Source: Streptomyces griseus
Lineage (GTDB): Bacteria > Actinomycetota > Actinomycetes > Streptomycetales > Streptomycetaceae
Reading direction: 5' to 3'
DNA length: 64,000 nucleotides
Assembly: GCF_900460065.1 (NCBI RefSeq)
Contig: NZ_UAVD01000025.1
Coordinates: 186,001-250,000, forward strand
Of this stretch, positions 8,520 to 16,092 are shown piece by piece. Each line of letters starts with the position of its first letter. The first letter of the stretch is position 1. The notes under the pieces are model-generated. The model was not told the DNA's origin and searched no databases. It was given only the letters and a program-made list of their open reading frames with translations. The position numbers and the translations under genes were made by a program.

Positions 8520-11468
8520 ATGACCGACCACCTGCTCCACCTCCATGGCGACGTCCTCGCCGCGATGCGCCGCGGGCCCCGGGACTTCGCCAGGCTCGCC
8601 TTCGCCCTCGCCGACGAGGTGGAGCCCGACGACTCGGAACAGGCCAGGTTCCGGGACCGTGTCGCGAGCTCGGGCCCGGGCGACGAGCTGACCGCGCTGT
8701 GGCACCGGACGCTCACCGCGTGGGACCTCGCGGAGCAGGCGGACTGGTCGGCGGCCCCGCCCCGTACGGACGAGCGGCGGGCGGACGCGTACGACCGTCT
8801 CGGCTTCGGCGCCGGCCTGCGCAAGGTGCTGGACCACGCGGTCCCGGTGTTCAAGGAGCCCGGCCCCACCGTCATCAGCACCACGCCGACATCGTGGTAC
8901 TCCCGCGACACGGCCGCGGTCCGGTCCTTCTACTGGACCGCGTACGAGCGACTGCTGCGCGACAAGGGCTGGTCGGACGCCGCCGTGGCGGGCCTCGACG
9001 AGGCGAGCCACGCCGTCGTCGAGCGGCTCGCGGACCCGATGCGCCCCGACGCCTACGGTGCGCGGGGCCTGGTCGTCGGCTACGTCCAGTCCGGCAAGAC
9101 CGCCAACTTCACCGGCGTCACGGCCAAGGCCATCGACGCCGGCTACCGCCTCGTCATCGTCCTCGGCGGCACGCTGAACCTGCTGCGCGGGCAGACCCAG
9201 CGCCGCCTGGACATGGAGCTGATCGGCCGGGAGAACATCCTGCGCGGCGCGGACCCCGACGACCCGGAAGCCCTGATCGGCGTCGACTACCAGGACGACG
9301 AGGACTGGCCGGCCAAGTTCGTGAGCCACCGGGGCCGCCCGTCCGCGCTCGGCGCCTTCGACATCGAGCGCCTCACCACCCGGGACGACGACTACCAGAG
9401 CCTCGCCACCGGGATCCGGGCCCTCGAATTCGACAAGCAGGTCCGCACACAGCCCCTGCACGTCCCGGACAACCTCCACCGCGCCGCCGCCCGCATGATG
9501 GTCGTGAAGAAGAACCAGTCCGTCCTGAGCAAGCTCATCAAGGACCTCAGGAAGATCGGCGGCCCGCTGCTCTCCGAGATCCCGACGCTGATCATCGACG
9601 ACGAGTCGGACCAGGCGTCCGTCAACACGACGGACCCGAAGAAGTGGGAGGAGGGCAAGGTCACCCGTACGGCGATCAACCGCCAGATCTCCGAACTGCT
9701 GGGGCTCCTCCCCCGCGCCCAGTACGTGGGCTACACCGCGACGCCGTTCGCCAACGTCTTCGTCGACCCGGGCGACGGCGAGGACATCTTCCCGCGCGAC
9801 TTCCTGATCTCCCTGCCCCGCCCGACGGGCTACATGGGCGTCCAGGACTTCCACGACCTGGACCGCACCGACGAGTCGGCCGCCGGGAGCGCCGAGCGGG
9901 CACACGTACGCGGCATCTACGACGACGCCCACGGCGACCGGCTCGCGGAGGCCCTCGACGCCTTCGTCCTCTCCGGCGCGCTGAAGCTGTACCGCGCGGC
10001 CCACGACGTGGACGACGGCCCCTTCCGCCACCACACCATGCTGGTCCACGAATCCGTCGGGGTGAAGGAGCACGCCGTCCTGGCCGGACGGATCCGCTCC
10101 CTGTGGGAGAAGGCGGCCTACACGAGCCAGGAGGGCCACGACCGCCTCGCCGCGCTCCTCGCCGCGGACTTCCAGCGCTTCGCGGACGACGGCCTGCCCA
10201 CACCCACCGCGTACGCGGACCTGAAGCCCCACGTCTCCCGGGCCCGCCAGCTGATCAACTCGGGCGGGACACCGGTCCTGGTCGTCAACGGCAGCAAGGA
10301 ACAGGACTACGAGCAGCCCGACCTCGACTTCGACCGCACCCCGAACGTGTGGAAGATCCTGGTGGGCGGCACCAAGCTCTCCCGCGGCTTCACGGTCGAG
10401 GGCCTGACCGTGACGTACTACCGCCGCAGGACCCAGCAGGCCGACACCCTGATGCAGATGGGCCGCTGGTTCGGCTTCCGCCCCGGCTACCGCGACCTGG
10501 TACGCCTCTACATCGGCCGTGCGGAGCCGGTGGGCAGGACCAGGACGGTCGACCTGTACGAGGCCTTCGAGGCGATCTGCCGGGACGAGGAGACGTTCCG
10601 CGCCCAGCTCACCCGCTACGCCGCCCTCGTCGACGGCAAGCCACAGGTGACCCCGGCCCAGATCCCGCCCCTGGTCTCCCAGCACCTGTCCTGGCTGAAG
10701 CCCTCCGCCCGCAACAAGATGTTCAACGCCGAACTGGTGGAGATCCGCTCCCCGGGCGAGTGGGTCGAACCGACGGCCTACCCGACCGCCGCGGCGGACC
10801 TGCGCCACAACGCGGAGGTGTGGCGGCCGGTGCTGGACCTGCTCGGCGACGGCCCCGTCACCCTGTTGCCCGACGCAGCCGCCGGCGACAGCTTCGAGGC
10901 ACAGGTCGGCACGCTCGACCACGAGACGCTGCTCAAGATCCTCTGTGACCTGCGTTGGTCGGTCCCCTCTCAGTTCTCACCCCATCTGGAGTCGCTCCTC
11001 TCCGCCGGTGAAGGCGGCGAGAGGATCGACGACTGGCTGGTGGTCCTACCCCGGCAGACATCTCCTCGTCGTGTCGAGGCGAGCGTCCTGGGGTCCGCCC
11101 CTCTCTCGCTGGCCCACCGCTCCCGGCGGCGTGGTGATCTCTTCGGCGCCATCGGCGAGCCGAAGCATCGCAGAGCCGCGCTCCGGATCGCCCGCGCGAG
11201 CGACGCGACAAACCGGTCGGGTGACGGCACCCTGGAATCGTTGGCGCGCGATCGGCGCGGCGTGGTCGTCCTGTACCCCGTGGTGGAGGAAAAGCCCCCG
11301 CCCGTGTCCCCGACCGGAGCGATAGCCCCGGAGCACCTTGTCATGGCCTTCGGTCTGGTCGCGCCCGGTTCGTCGAGTGCCCCGAAGAAGAATCTGGTGC
11401 GCTTTCGGACCGTCGATTCGACCAGGGGAGACTTCGCGATCGTGGAACGCGGGGCGGACGGTTCGTAG
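8520..11468 (+). CDS. Z1-domain P-loop ATPase (helicase-like)
   Basis: 982 aa. Walker A is GYVQSGKT at about residues 187-194, followed by ANFTGVTAKAIDAGYR. The Walker B-like motif is TLIIDDESDQ (~357-366), then the helicase-like motif VGYTATPFANVF (~403), and KLSRGFTVEGL and MGRWFGFRPGY near 620-655. This is the signature of Z1 proteins, which are related to superfamily-2 helicases and known from MORC/restriction-type operons. The C-terminal ~200 residues have no motif I recognise. Likely role: nucleic-acid motor or switch working with the MORC-like ATPase encoded just upstream. GGAG lies before the ATG; the stop is 13 bp before vsr. Confidence 0.9.
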   Translation: MTDHLLHLHGDVLAAMRRGPRDFARLAFALADEVEPDDSEQARFRDRVASSGPGDELTALWHRTLTAWDLAEQADWSAAPPRTDERRADAYDRLGFGAGLRKVLDHAVPVFKEPGPTVISTTPTSWYSRDTAAVRSFYWTAYERLLRDKGWSDAAVAGLDEASHAVVERLADPMRPDAYGARGLVVGYVQSGKTANFTGVTAKAIDAGYRLVIVLGGTLNLLRGQTQRRLDMELIGRENILRGADPDDPEALIGVDYQDDEDWPAKFVSHRGRPSALGAFDIERLTTRDDDYQSLATGIRALEFDKQVRTQPLHVPDNLHRAAARMMVVKKNQSVLSKLIKDLRKIGGPLLSEIPTLIIDDESDQASVNTTDPKKWEEGKVTRTAINRQISELLGLLPRAQYVGYTATPFANVFVDPGDGEDIFPRDFLISLPRPTGYMGVQDFHDLDRTDESAAGSAERAHVRGIYDDAHGDRLAEALDAFVLSGALKLYRAAHDVDDGPFRHHTMLVHESVGVKEHAVLAGRIRSLWEKAAYTSQEGHDRLAALLAADFQRFADDGLPTPTAYADLKPHVSRARQLINSGGTPVLVVNGSKEQDYEQPDLDFDRTPNVWKILVGGTKLSRGFTVEGLTVTYYRRRTQQADTLMQMGRWFGFRPGYRDLVRLYIGRAEPVGRTRTVDLYEAFEAICRDEETFRAQLTRYAALVDGKPQVTPAQIPPLVSQHLSWLKPSARNKMFNAELVEIRSPGEWVEPTAYPTAAADLRHNAEVWRPVLDLLGDGPVTLLPDAAAGDSFEAQVGTLDHETLLKILCDLRWSVPSQFSPHLESLLSAGEGGERIDDWLVVLPRQTSPRRVEASVLGSAPLSLAHRSRRRGDLFGAIGEPKHRRAALRIARASDATNRSGDGTLESLARDRRGVVVLYPVVEEKPPPVSPTGAIAPEHLVMAFGLVAPGSSSAPKKNLVRFRTVDSTRGDFAIVERGADGS

Positions 11469-11481
11469 GAGACTGGTGGCA

Positions 11482-11922
11482 ATGAGCACGGTCGAACCCT
11501 CGTCCCCCGGCGTCTCCGCCCGAATGAGCCGCCAGGTGAGCCGCGACACCAAGCCCGAAGTCGCGGTGCGGAAGTTGCTGCACGCTGCGGGCTATCGCTT
11601 CCGGGTGAACACCCGGGTGCCGGACATGCCCCGGCGCACCATCGACATCGCCTTCACGCGGGCCAAGGTCGCCGTGATGATCGACGGTTGCTTCTGGCAC
11701 GGCTGCCCGGTGCACGCCACGCAACCGAAGGCGAACGCCCAGTGGTGGCGGGAGAAGCTGGACCGGAACATGGCCAGGGACCGGGAGACGACCGAGCATC
11801 TGGCTGCGGCAGGATGGACCGTGCTGCGCTTCTGGGAGCACGAGGCGCCGGAGGGGGCCGCCGAGCTTGTGGCGGCGGCCGTCGACGGCAAGCGTCGAAC
11901 GAACGAGGACGGGGGCCCATGA
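11482..11922 (+). CDS. vsr: Very short patch repair (Vsr) endonuclease
   Basis: 146 aa, normal Vsr size. Vsr nicks DNA 5' of T in T:G mismatches formed when 5-methylcytosine deaminates, and accompanies C5-methyltransferases. Visible are the opening block SRDTKPEVAVRKLLHAAG, the metal-site aspartate Asp55 in RRTIDIAF, and the zinc/active-site segment VMIDGCFWHGCPVH (66-78). AGGAG lies before the ATG. The stop codon overlaps the start of the next gene (ATGA), a degenerate C5-methyltransferase, so the two are translationally coupled. In MORC/Z1 systems, Vsr-like proteins may instead serve as the restriction nuclease; sequence alone does not decide. Confidence 0.93.
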   Translation: MSTVEPSSPGVSARMSRQVSRDTKPEVAVRKLLHAAGYRFRVNTRVPDMPRRTIDIAFTRAKVAVMIDGCFWHGCPVHATQPKANAQWWREKLDRNMARDRETTEHLAAAGWTVLRFWEHEAPEGAAELVAAAVDGKRRTNEDGGP

Positions 11923-12872
11923 ACAAGCTGAGGTTCGTCGATGTGTGCGCCGGTGCCGGGGGTCTGGCCCTGGGCTTCGAGAAGGCGGGCTTCGAGCCCG
12001 TCCTCCTGCTGGACAAGAAGCGGATCGCCTGCGAGACGCTCCGGATGAACCGACCGACGTGGAACGTCCTGGAGGCGGACCTCCTGGACTTCGACCCGGC
12101 CGAGCACCGGCAGACCTACGACGTGGATCTCCTGTCGGCCGGACTTCCCCGGGTGAAGTCCAACGCGACGGTGGCGAGGATCGAGACGGAGGAGGAACAG
12201 CGGCTGCTGGAGGCCTCGGTCCTCCTGGCGCATGCCGTCCAACCGCGCGCGCTGGTGATCGAGAACGTCCCGGGACTGGTCGACTCCCCGAAGTTCGAGA
12301 GCATCCGCGATTTCATCCGCAAGGAACTCGAGCACCTGGGCTACCGCTTCCGTTGGTTCGTCCTGAACGCCGCGGACTTCGGCGTGCCGCAGGATCGCAA
12401 GCAGGGAGTGCTTGTCGCGCTGAAGGATCGGTACTTCGACGCGTTCGTACCTCCGGCTCCGACGGTCACGGAGCATCTCCCGGTGGGGCCGGCGCTTCGC
12501 AGCTCCGTGGGCGCCCGCGGTTGGCCGGGGGCCGACGCCTGGGCGGCGCAGGCCATCAGCGTCGCTCCGACACTGGTGGGCGGCTCGGACAACCGGGGAG
12601 GCGCGGACCTCGGGCCGACGGGTTCGAAGAAGGCATGGGCTCGGATGAGGGTCAACGGCGGAACCGTGGCCGACGAGGTTCCCGGCCCGAACGACGACGT
12701 CTCCGGGTTGATCAAGCTCACGGACGCGCAGGCGGCGATTCTGCAGGCGTTTCCCCAGGAGTGGCGGTTCGCGGGAAAGAAGACCGCCCGCTACCGGCAG
12801 ATCGGCCACGCCTCTCCCCCGCCGGTCGGAACGGCGCTCGGACGGGCCGTCGCCACCGCTCTGAAGGGCTGA
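11919..12872 (+). CDS. C5-cytosine DNA methyltransferase homologue lacking the catalytic cysteine
   Basis: 317 aa. The SAM-binding motif I is intact (FVDVCAGAGGLALGFEKAG) and motif VI is intact (ALVIENVPGL). Motif VIII is recognisable (PQDRKQGVLVAL), as is a motif X-like end (GHASPPPVGTALG). Motif IV, however, reads SAGLPRVKSN: the place of the nucleophilic Cys of the Pro-Cys dipeptide is Arg78 (codon CGG at 12150-12152). A standard C5 mechanism is therefore not possible. It may be a non-catalytic partner, comparable in principle to DNMT3L, for the intact methyltransferase encoded 69 bp downstream, or a DNA-recognition subunit. The frame is intact, so it is not an obvious pseudogene. Confidence 0.88.
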   Translation: MNKLRFVDVCAGAGGLALGFEKAGFEPVLLLDKKRIACETLRMNRPTWNVLEADLLDFDPAEHRQTYDVDLLSAGLPRVKSNATVARIETEEEQRLLEASVLLAHAVQPRALVIENVPGLVDSPKFESIRDFIRKELEHLGYRFRWFVLNAADFGVPQDRKQGVLVALKDRYFDAFVPPAPTVTEHLPVGPALRSSVGARGWPGADAWAAQAISVAPTLVGGSDNRGGADLGPTGSKKAWARMRVNGGTVADEVPGPNDDVSGLIKLTDAQAAILQAFPQEWRFAGKKTARYRQIGHASPPPVGTALGRAVATALKG

Positions 12873-12927
12873 TCCGCGCGCCGGGGAGGGCGCCGGAGGA
12901 AGCGCCCTCCCCGGTCTGATCGCCGGC

Positions 12928-12933
12928 TACACT
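12928..12933 (+). promoter_or_regulatory. -10 hexamer TACACT for leaderless methyltransferase gene
   Basis: TACACT ends 8 nt before the ATG at 12942, and no Shine-Dalgarno lies between them, so transcription probably starts at or next to the start codon. No good -35 match is visible. This gives the intact methyltransferase a promoter separate from the upstream operon. Confidence 0.45.
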
Positions 12934-12941
12934 TGCACACC

Positions 12942-14279
12942 ATGACCCACCCCTCTCCCCCTTCACTCCCCTCTGCGAAATTCGGAATCGTCGATCTCTT
13001 CGCAGGGCCCGGCGGCCTCGACATCGCCGCCACGATCATGAAGGACGAGGGCGTCGAGAGCATCGGTGTCGAGTGGGACGACGCCACCCGTGCCACGCGT
13101 GCGGCGGCCGGCCTCCTGACCACCGACGTGAAGGATGTCGCCGAACTCGGCCCGTGCGACCCCTCGGTCGTCGAGGCGACCGTGCTCACCGGAGGACCGC
13201 CCTGTCAGTCGTTCTCGGTGGCGGGAAGCCGCAAGGGGCACCAGGCCTTGGACGACGTGCTGCGCCTGGCCACACGGCTTGCGGATCACGAGGACGAGGC
13301 ATCGTTCGACGCGGCCTGGAAAGAGGTCAAGTCGGAGACGGATGCGATGTCGGACGACCGGACCGGGTTCGTTCTGCAACCCCTCCGTTGGATCATGGAG
13401 GCCAAGCTCAAGCGCGGCAGGCCTTACGAAGTGGTCGTGCTGGAGCAGGTTCAAACGGTGATGCCGGTGTGGCAGCACTTCGTGAAGATCCTCCGTAGGA
13501 CGGGGTACGCCGCCGAGGCCCACATGCTGCACACCGAGGACTTCGGTGTCCCTCAGACGCGGCGCAGGGCGGTCCTGATCGCACAGTTCGATCCGGAGAA
13601 CGTGCACCGGAAGGTCCGTTTCCCGGAGGCTACGCACCAGCGGTACCGGAAAGGCGCCGAACGGCTGCCTCCGACACACGACCACGAGGACGGGGCGCTG
13701 TTCCGCACCTCGCACGGCGGGGATGACGTCGAGCCCTGGGTGTCCATGGGAGACGCGCTCCAAGCCACGCGAACGTCGGAGTTCGTCATGGTCTCCAACT
13801 ACGGATCCGGCGGCGATCCCAAGAACCGCGGACGTCGCGAGTCCGGGGAGCCGGCCCCGACGATCACCGGCAAGGTCCGCCGCAATCGCCTCTACCACCT
13901 GAGGAAGGACGCCTCGGGCGAGATCGTGATCAGGTCGGAGGACGAACTCGACCGCCTCTCCGCCCAGGAGGCCGGTCTCCTCCAGTCCTTCCCCGCCGCG
14001 TACCCCTGGCGCTCCACCGACGTGGCTCAGCAGATCGGCAACGCCATTCCGCCCCGCCTGTCGCTGCACATCCTGAGCATGGCGCTGCTCCGCGAGCCGC
14101 CGCAGGAGAAGTGGTACAGGCTGTTGAAGGAGTGGCGACCGCAGGAGGAACCGACGCTGTCGTCCGCCCCGCCGGTAGCCGTTCGACGGCCCACGCCGCC
14201 TCAGACCTCGGCGCCGGTCTCCTCCTCGGCATCCGTCCGTCCCCGTACCGGGGCCTCGGCGAAGAGTTCGGCGAAGTGA
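12942..14279 (+). CDS. C5-cytosine DNA methyltransferase, catalytic motifs intact
   Basis: 445 aa. Motif I is FGIVDLFAGPGGLDIAA (14-30), motif IV is TGGPPCQSFSVAG with nucleophile Cys88, motif VIII is PQTRRRAVLIA, and motif X is QQIGNAIPPRLS. Motif VI reads LEQV (Glu168) instead of the usual ENV, keeping the catalytic Glu. About 80 residues separate motifs IV and VI, more than usual, with an inserted acidic helical segment. The Pro/Ser-rich last ~45 residues overlap the convergent gene ending at 14201. It methylates cytosine at C5 in an unknown recognition site. It is probably the protective or marking enzyme of block A, and could also serve the DrmA/DrmB block. Confidence 0.92.
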   Translation: MTHPSPPSLPSAKFGIVDLFAGPGGLDIAATIMKDEGVESIGVEWDDATRATRAAAGLLTTDVKDVAELGPCDPSVVEATVLTGGPPCQSFSVAGSRKGHQALDDVLRLATRLADHEDEASFDAAWKEVKSETDAMSDDRTGFVLQPLRWIMEAKLKRGRPYEVVVLEQVQTVMPVWQHFVKILRRTGYAAEAHMLHTEDFGVPQTRRRAVLIAQFDPENVHRKVRFPEATHQRYRKGAERLPPTHDHEDGALFRTSHGGDDVEPWVSMGDALQATRTSEFVMVSNYGSGGDPKNRGRRESGEPAPTITGKVRRNRLYHLRKDASGEIVIRSEDELDRLSAQEAGLLQSFPAAYPWRSTDVAQQIGNAIPPRLSLHILSMALLREPPQEKWYRLLKEWRPQEEPTLSSAPPVAVRRPTPPQTSAPVSSSASVRPRTGASAKSSAK

Positions 14280-15103
14280 TCGACGAGCACATCCACCGAA
14301 CGCTCCGGAGTCTTCTCCTCGTACGGCCCGGTGGGCAGGTCCCTGCGTGGGACGGCCGGAGCCGACTCCGCCTCCTCGATCCACTGCCGTAGGGGCTTGC
14401 CGTCCCGTTCGGCATCGGGCGCAACGACGTCGTACATGAGGGTCGCGGCGGAGGCGTTGATGGCCGCTGCCATGGCAATCGCCTCCCGGGTGCTGGTCAC
14501 CGTCCCACGTCCGATCAGGCGCACCATCGCCTGCGCCGTCGGCCGATGCTCGATGACATCCATCCGTAGAGCGGTGTTGAGCATTTCCTGATTGCCGCAC
14601 GCGGTCACGACGGGCCCGTAGTCGGGGCCGTCGCGGTACAGCTCCGCGGCCCACCACAGCCGAGAGAACGCCTGGGTGTACGCCGGGCCTCGAAACCGTG
14701 CGGCGGCGACCTTCGGTGCGTCCCCCTGCGACTTGGCCACCAAATGGCGCCACACCACGTAATCCGGAGCCACTCCCAGCGCAAGGTAGTTCCAGATCCG
14801 CCGGTCGGCCGCCTCCCGCCGGGTGAGTCTGAGCGCCGCGTGGAGGCGGGGTGCCAACCAGGCGTCGGCGTTGGTCGGTCGGTCGTCCCGGAACTTGTAC
14901 ATCGCGTCGTCGATCAGGTCGCGCACCGGGGCCAGCTCCGCACGGCTCTCACCGTCGTGGGGCAGGGGTTCGGTGACCTTGTTGAGCGCTATGGCCTGCG
15001 CGTTCTCCTTGCCCGACAGCAGCCCATCGGTGAGGTACCGCGCCGCGTTGAGGTCCGCGAGCAGCGCCAGGCGCTCCGGGAGGTGGTTCGGCTTGTCCGT
15101 CAT
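14201..15103 (-). CDS. Uncharacterised protein, third gene of XRE-GHKL operon (DUF6339-like?)
   Basis: 300 aa, mostly helical, without signal peptide or membrane segment. Notable stretches are RREAADRRIWNYLALGVAPD, VVWRHLVAK and AFSRLWWAAELYRDGPDYG. The composition reminds me of DUF6339 proteins, which I associate with MORC/Z1-type loci, but that is memory rather than a search. The last ~70 residues are acidic (VDVLVDHFAELFAEAP). Its ATG overlaps the stop of the 330-aa gene (ATGA), so translation is coupled. Its 3' end overlaps the convergent methyltransferase gene by 79 bp. No catalytic motif is visible. Confidence 0.75.
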   Translation of the reverse strand: MTDKPNHLPERLALLADLNAARYLTDGLLSGKENAQAIALNKVTEPLPHDGESRAELAPVRDLIDDAMYKFRDDRPTNADAWLAPRLHAALRLTRREAADRRIWNYLALGVAPDYVVWRHLVAKSQGDAPKVAAARFRGPAYTQAFSRLWWAAELYRDGPDYGPVVTACGNQEMLNTALRMDVIEHRPTAQAMVRLIGRGTVTSTREAIAMAAAINASAATLMYDVVAPDAERDGKPLRQWIEEAESAPAVPRRDLPTGPYEEKTPERSVDVLVDHFAELFAEAPVRGRTDAEEETGAEV

Positions 15104-16092
15104 GCGTCGGTCCCCCGGTGAATGCCTTCCAGGCCACGGATGCTGGTGCTCAGCACCTTGGGCACGTCCGCCCTACGGGTGGCGGCGTAGTGGATACGTG
15201 GCTGGAGGTCGGTCCACCCCGACGTTCCGGTTCGTCGGCGGTGGACCTCCCCCAGCGCGTCCTCGACCGGGAGGCCGGGTACGACGTCGGGCAGCATCTC
15301 GCGCAACACCTCGCCTCTCCAGTCGCGAGGGAACAGCGGAGTTCCGTCGTCCTCGATCTCCAGATCTCCGATGGCGGTGTGGAAGACGGCCGTCCACACG
15401 TCCGTGCACATCTGGGCGAGGAGCAGATCCCGCACCATGTTGTCGACCGAGGTGCCGTTGCCGCCGATCAGGTCGGAGACTCCCTCGAAATCCGTGTTGA
15501 GATGCACGACGGGCAGGTCACCGGACGTGTCCACGGCCCAGGGAATCTCGTGGAAGCCGCGCAGCCACTCGGGGCCCTCACGGAAGCCGACCTCGACGAC
15601 GTCGAGTTCCCGCCCGCGCAGCGGGGCTTCGGCTTTGAGGTCGACGATCCAGTCCTTGGTCGAGGCGGCGATCTCACGTCCCGCCACGCCGTCCACCGTG
15701 GCGACGACATGCACGGACATGGTGGCCCGGTCCAGATGGTCCGCACGCCAGAGGTCGAGCTGTCCTACCCACTGCCGGCCGCCCTCCGCGCCAGGGGTGA
15801 GGGCCGTGGTGATCCGCGTGTTCGTGGCCCCTTCGCTCAGCACGACGACGACCGCCAGGTCGGTCCACGGGCCGTCGGGAGCAGTCGCCCTGCCCGGCAC
15901 GGTGGCCGAGACCTTCATACGGAGCCACTCCCAGTCGTCCCGTTCCGACGAGCCGGGCGCGACAACCTGCTCGACGGCGGAGAAGGCGCTGGTGTCGAGG
16001 GGGTCCCTGATGTCGTCCGGGCCGCGCAGTTCGACGGAGGTGACCCGGAGCGACACGACACCGGGAAGTCGCTGATACGGGTATGCCCTCAT
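15100..16092 (-). CDS. Uncharacterised protein, second gene of XRE-GHKL operon
   Basis: 330 aa, soluble, not recognised. The first ~200 residues alternate polar and hydrophobic residues in short strands (VVSLRVTSVELRGPDD, LAVVVVLSEGATNTRITTAL), as in a beta-rich fold. The second part is helical, with an acidic-aromatic segment (MCTDVWTAVFHTAIGDLEI) and a basic end. It is coupled by 4-nt overlaps to the XRE-GHKL gene upstream and the 300-aa gene downstream. That fixed arrangement suggests a three-subunit system. I see no nuclease or NTPase motif. Confidence 0.75.
   Translation of the reverse strand: MRAYPYQRLPGVVSLRVTSVELRGPDDIRDPLDTSAFSAVEQVVAPGSSERDDWEWLRMKVSATVPGRATAPDGPWTDLAVVVVLSEGATNTRITTALTPGAEGGRQWVGQLDLWRADHLDRATMSVHVVATVDGVAGREIAASTKDWIVDLKAEAPLRGRELDVVEVGFREGPEWLRGFHEIPWAVDTSGDLPVVHLNTDFEGVSDLIGGNGTSVDNMVRDLLLAQMCTDVWTAVFHTAIGDLEIEDDGTPLFPRDWRGEVLREMLPDVVPGLPVEDALGEVHRRRTGTSGWTDLQPRIHYAATRRADVPKVLSTSIRGLEGIHRGTDA

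Noticed and set aside
8367..10922. 851-residue minus-strand frame opposite the Z1 gene
   Set aside because: Same antisense composition bias; the Z1 motifs on the other strand are unambiguous.
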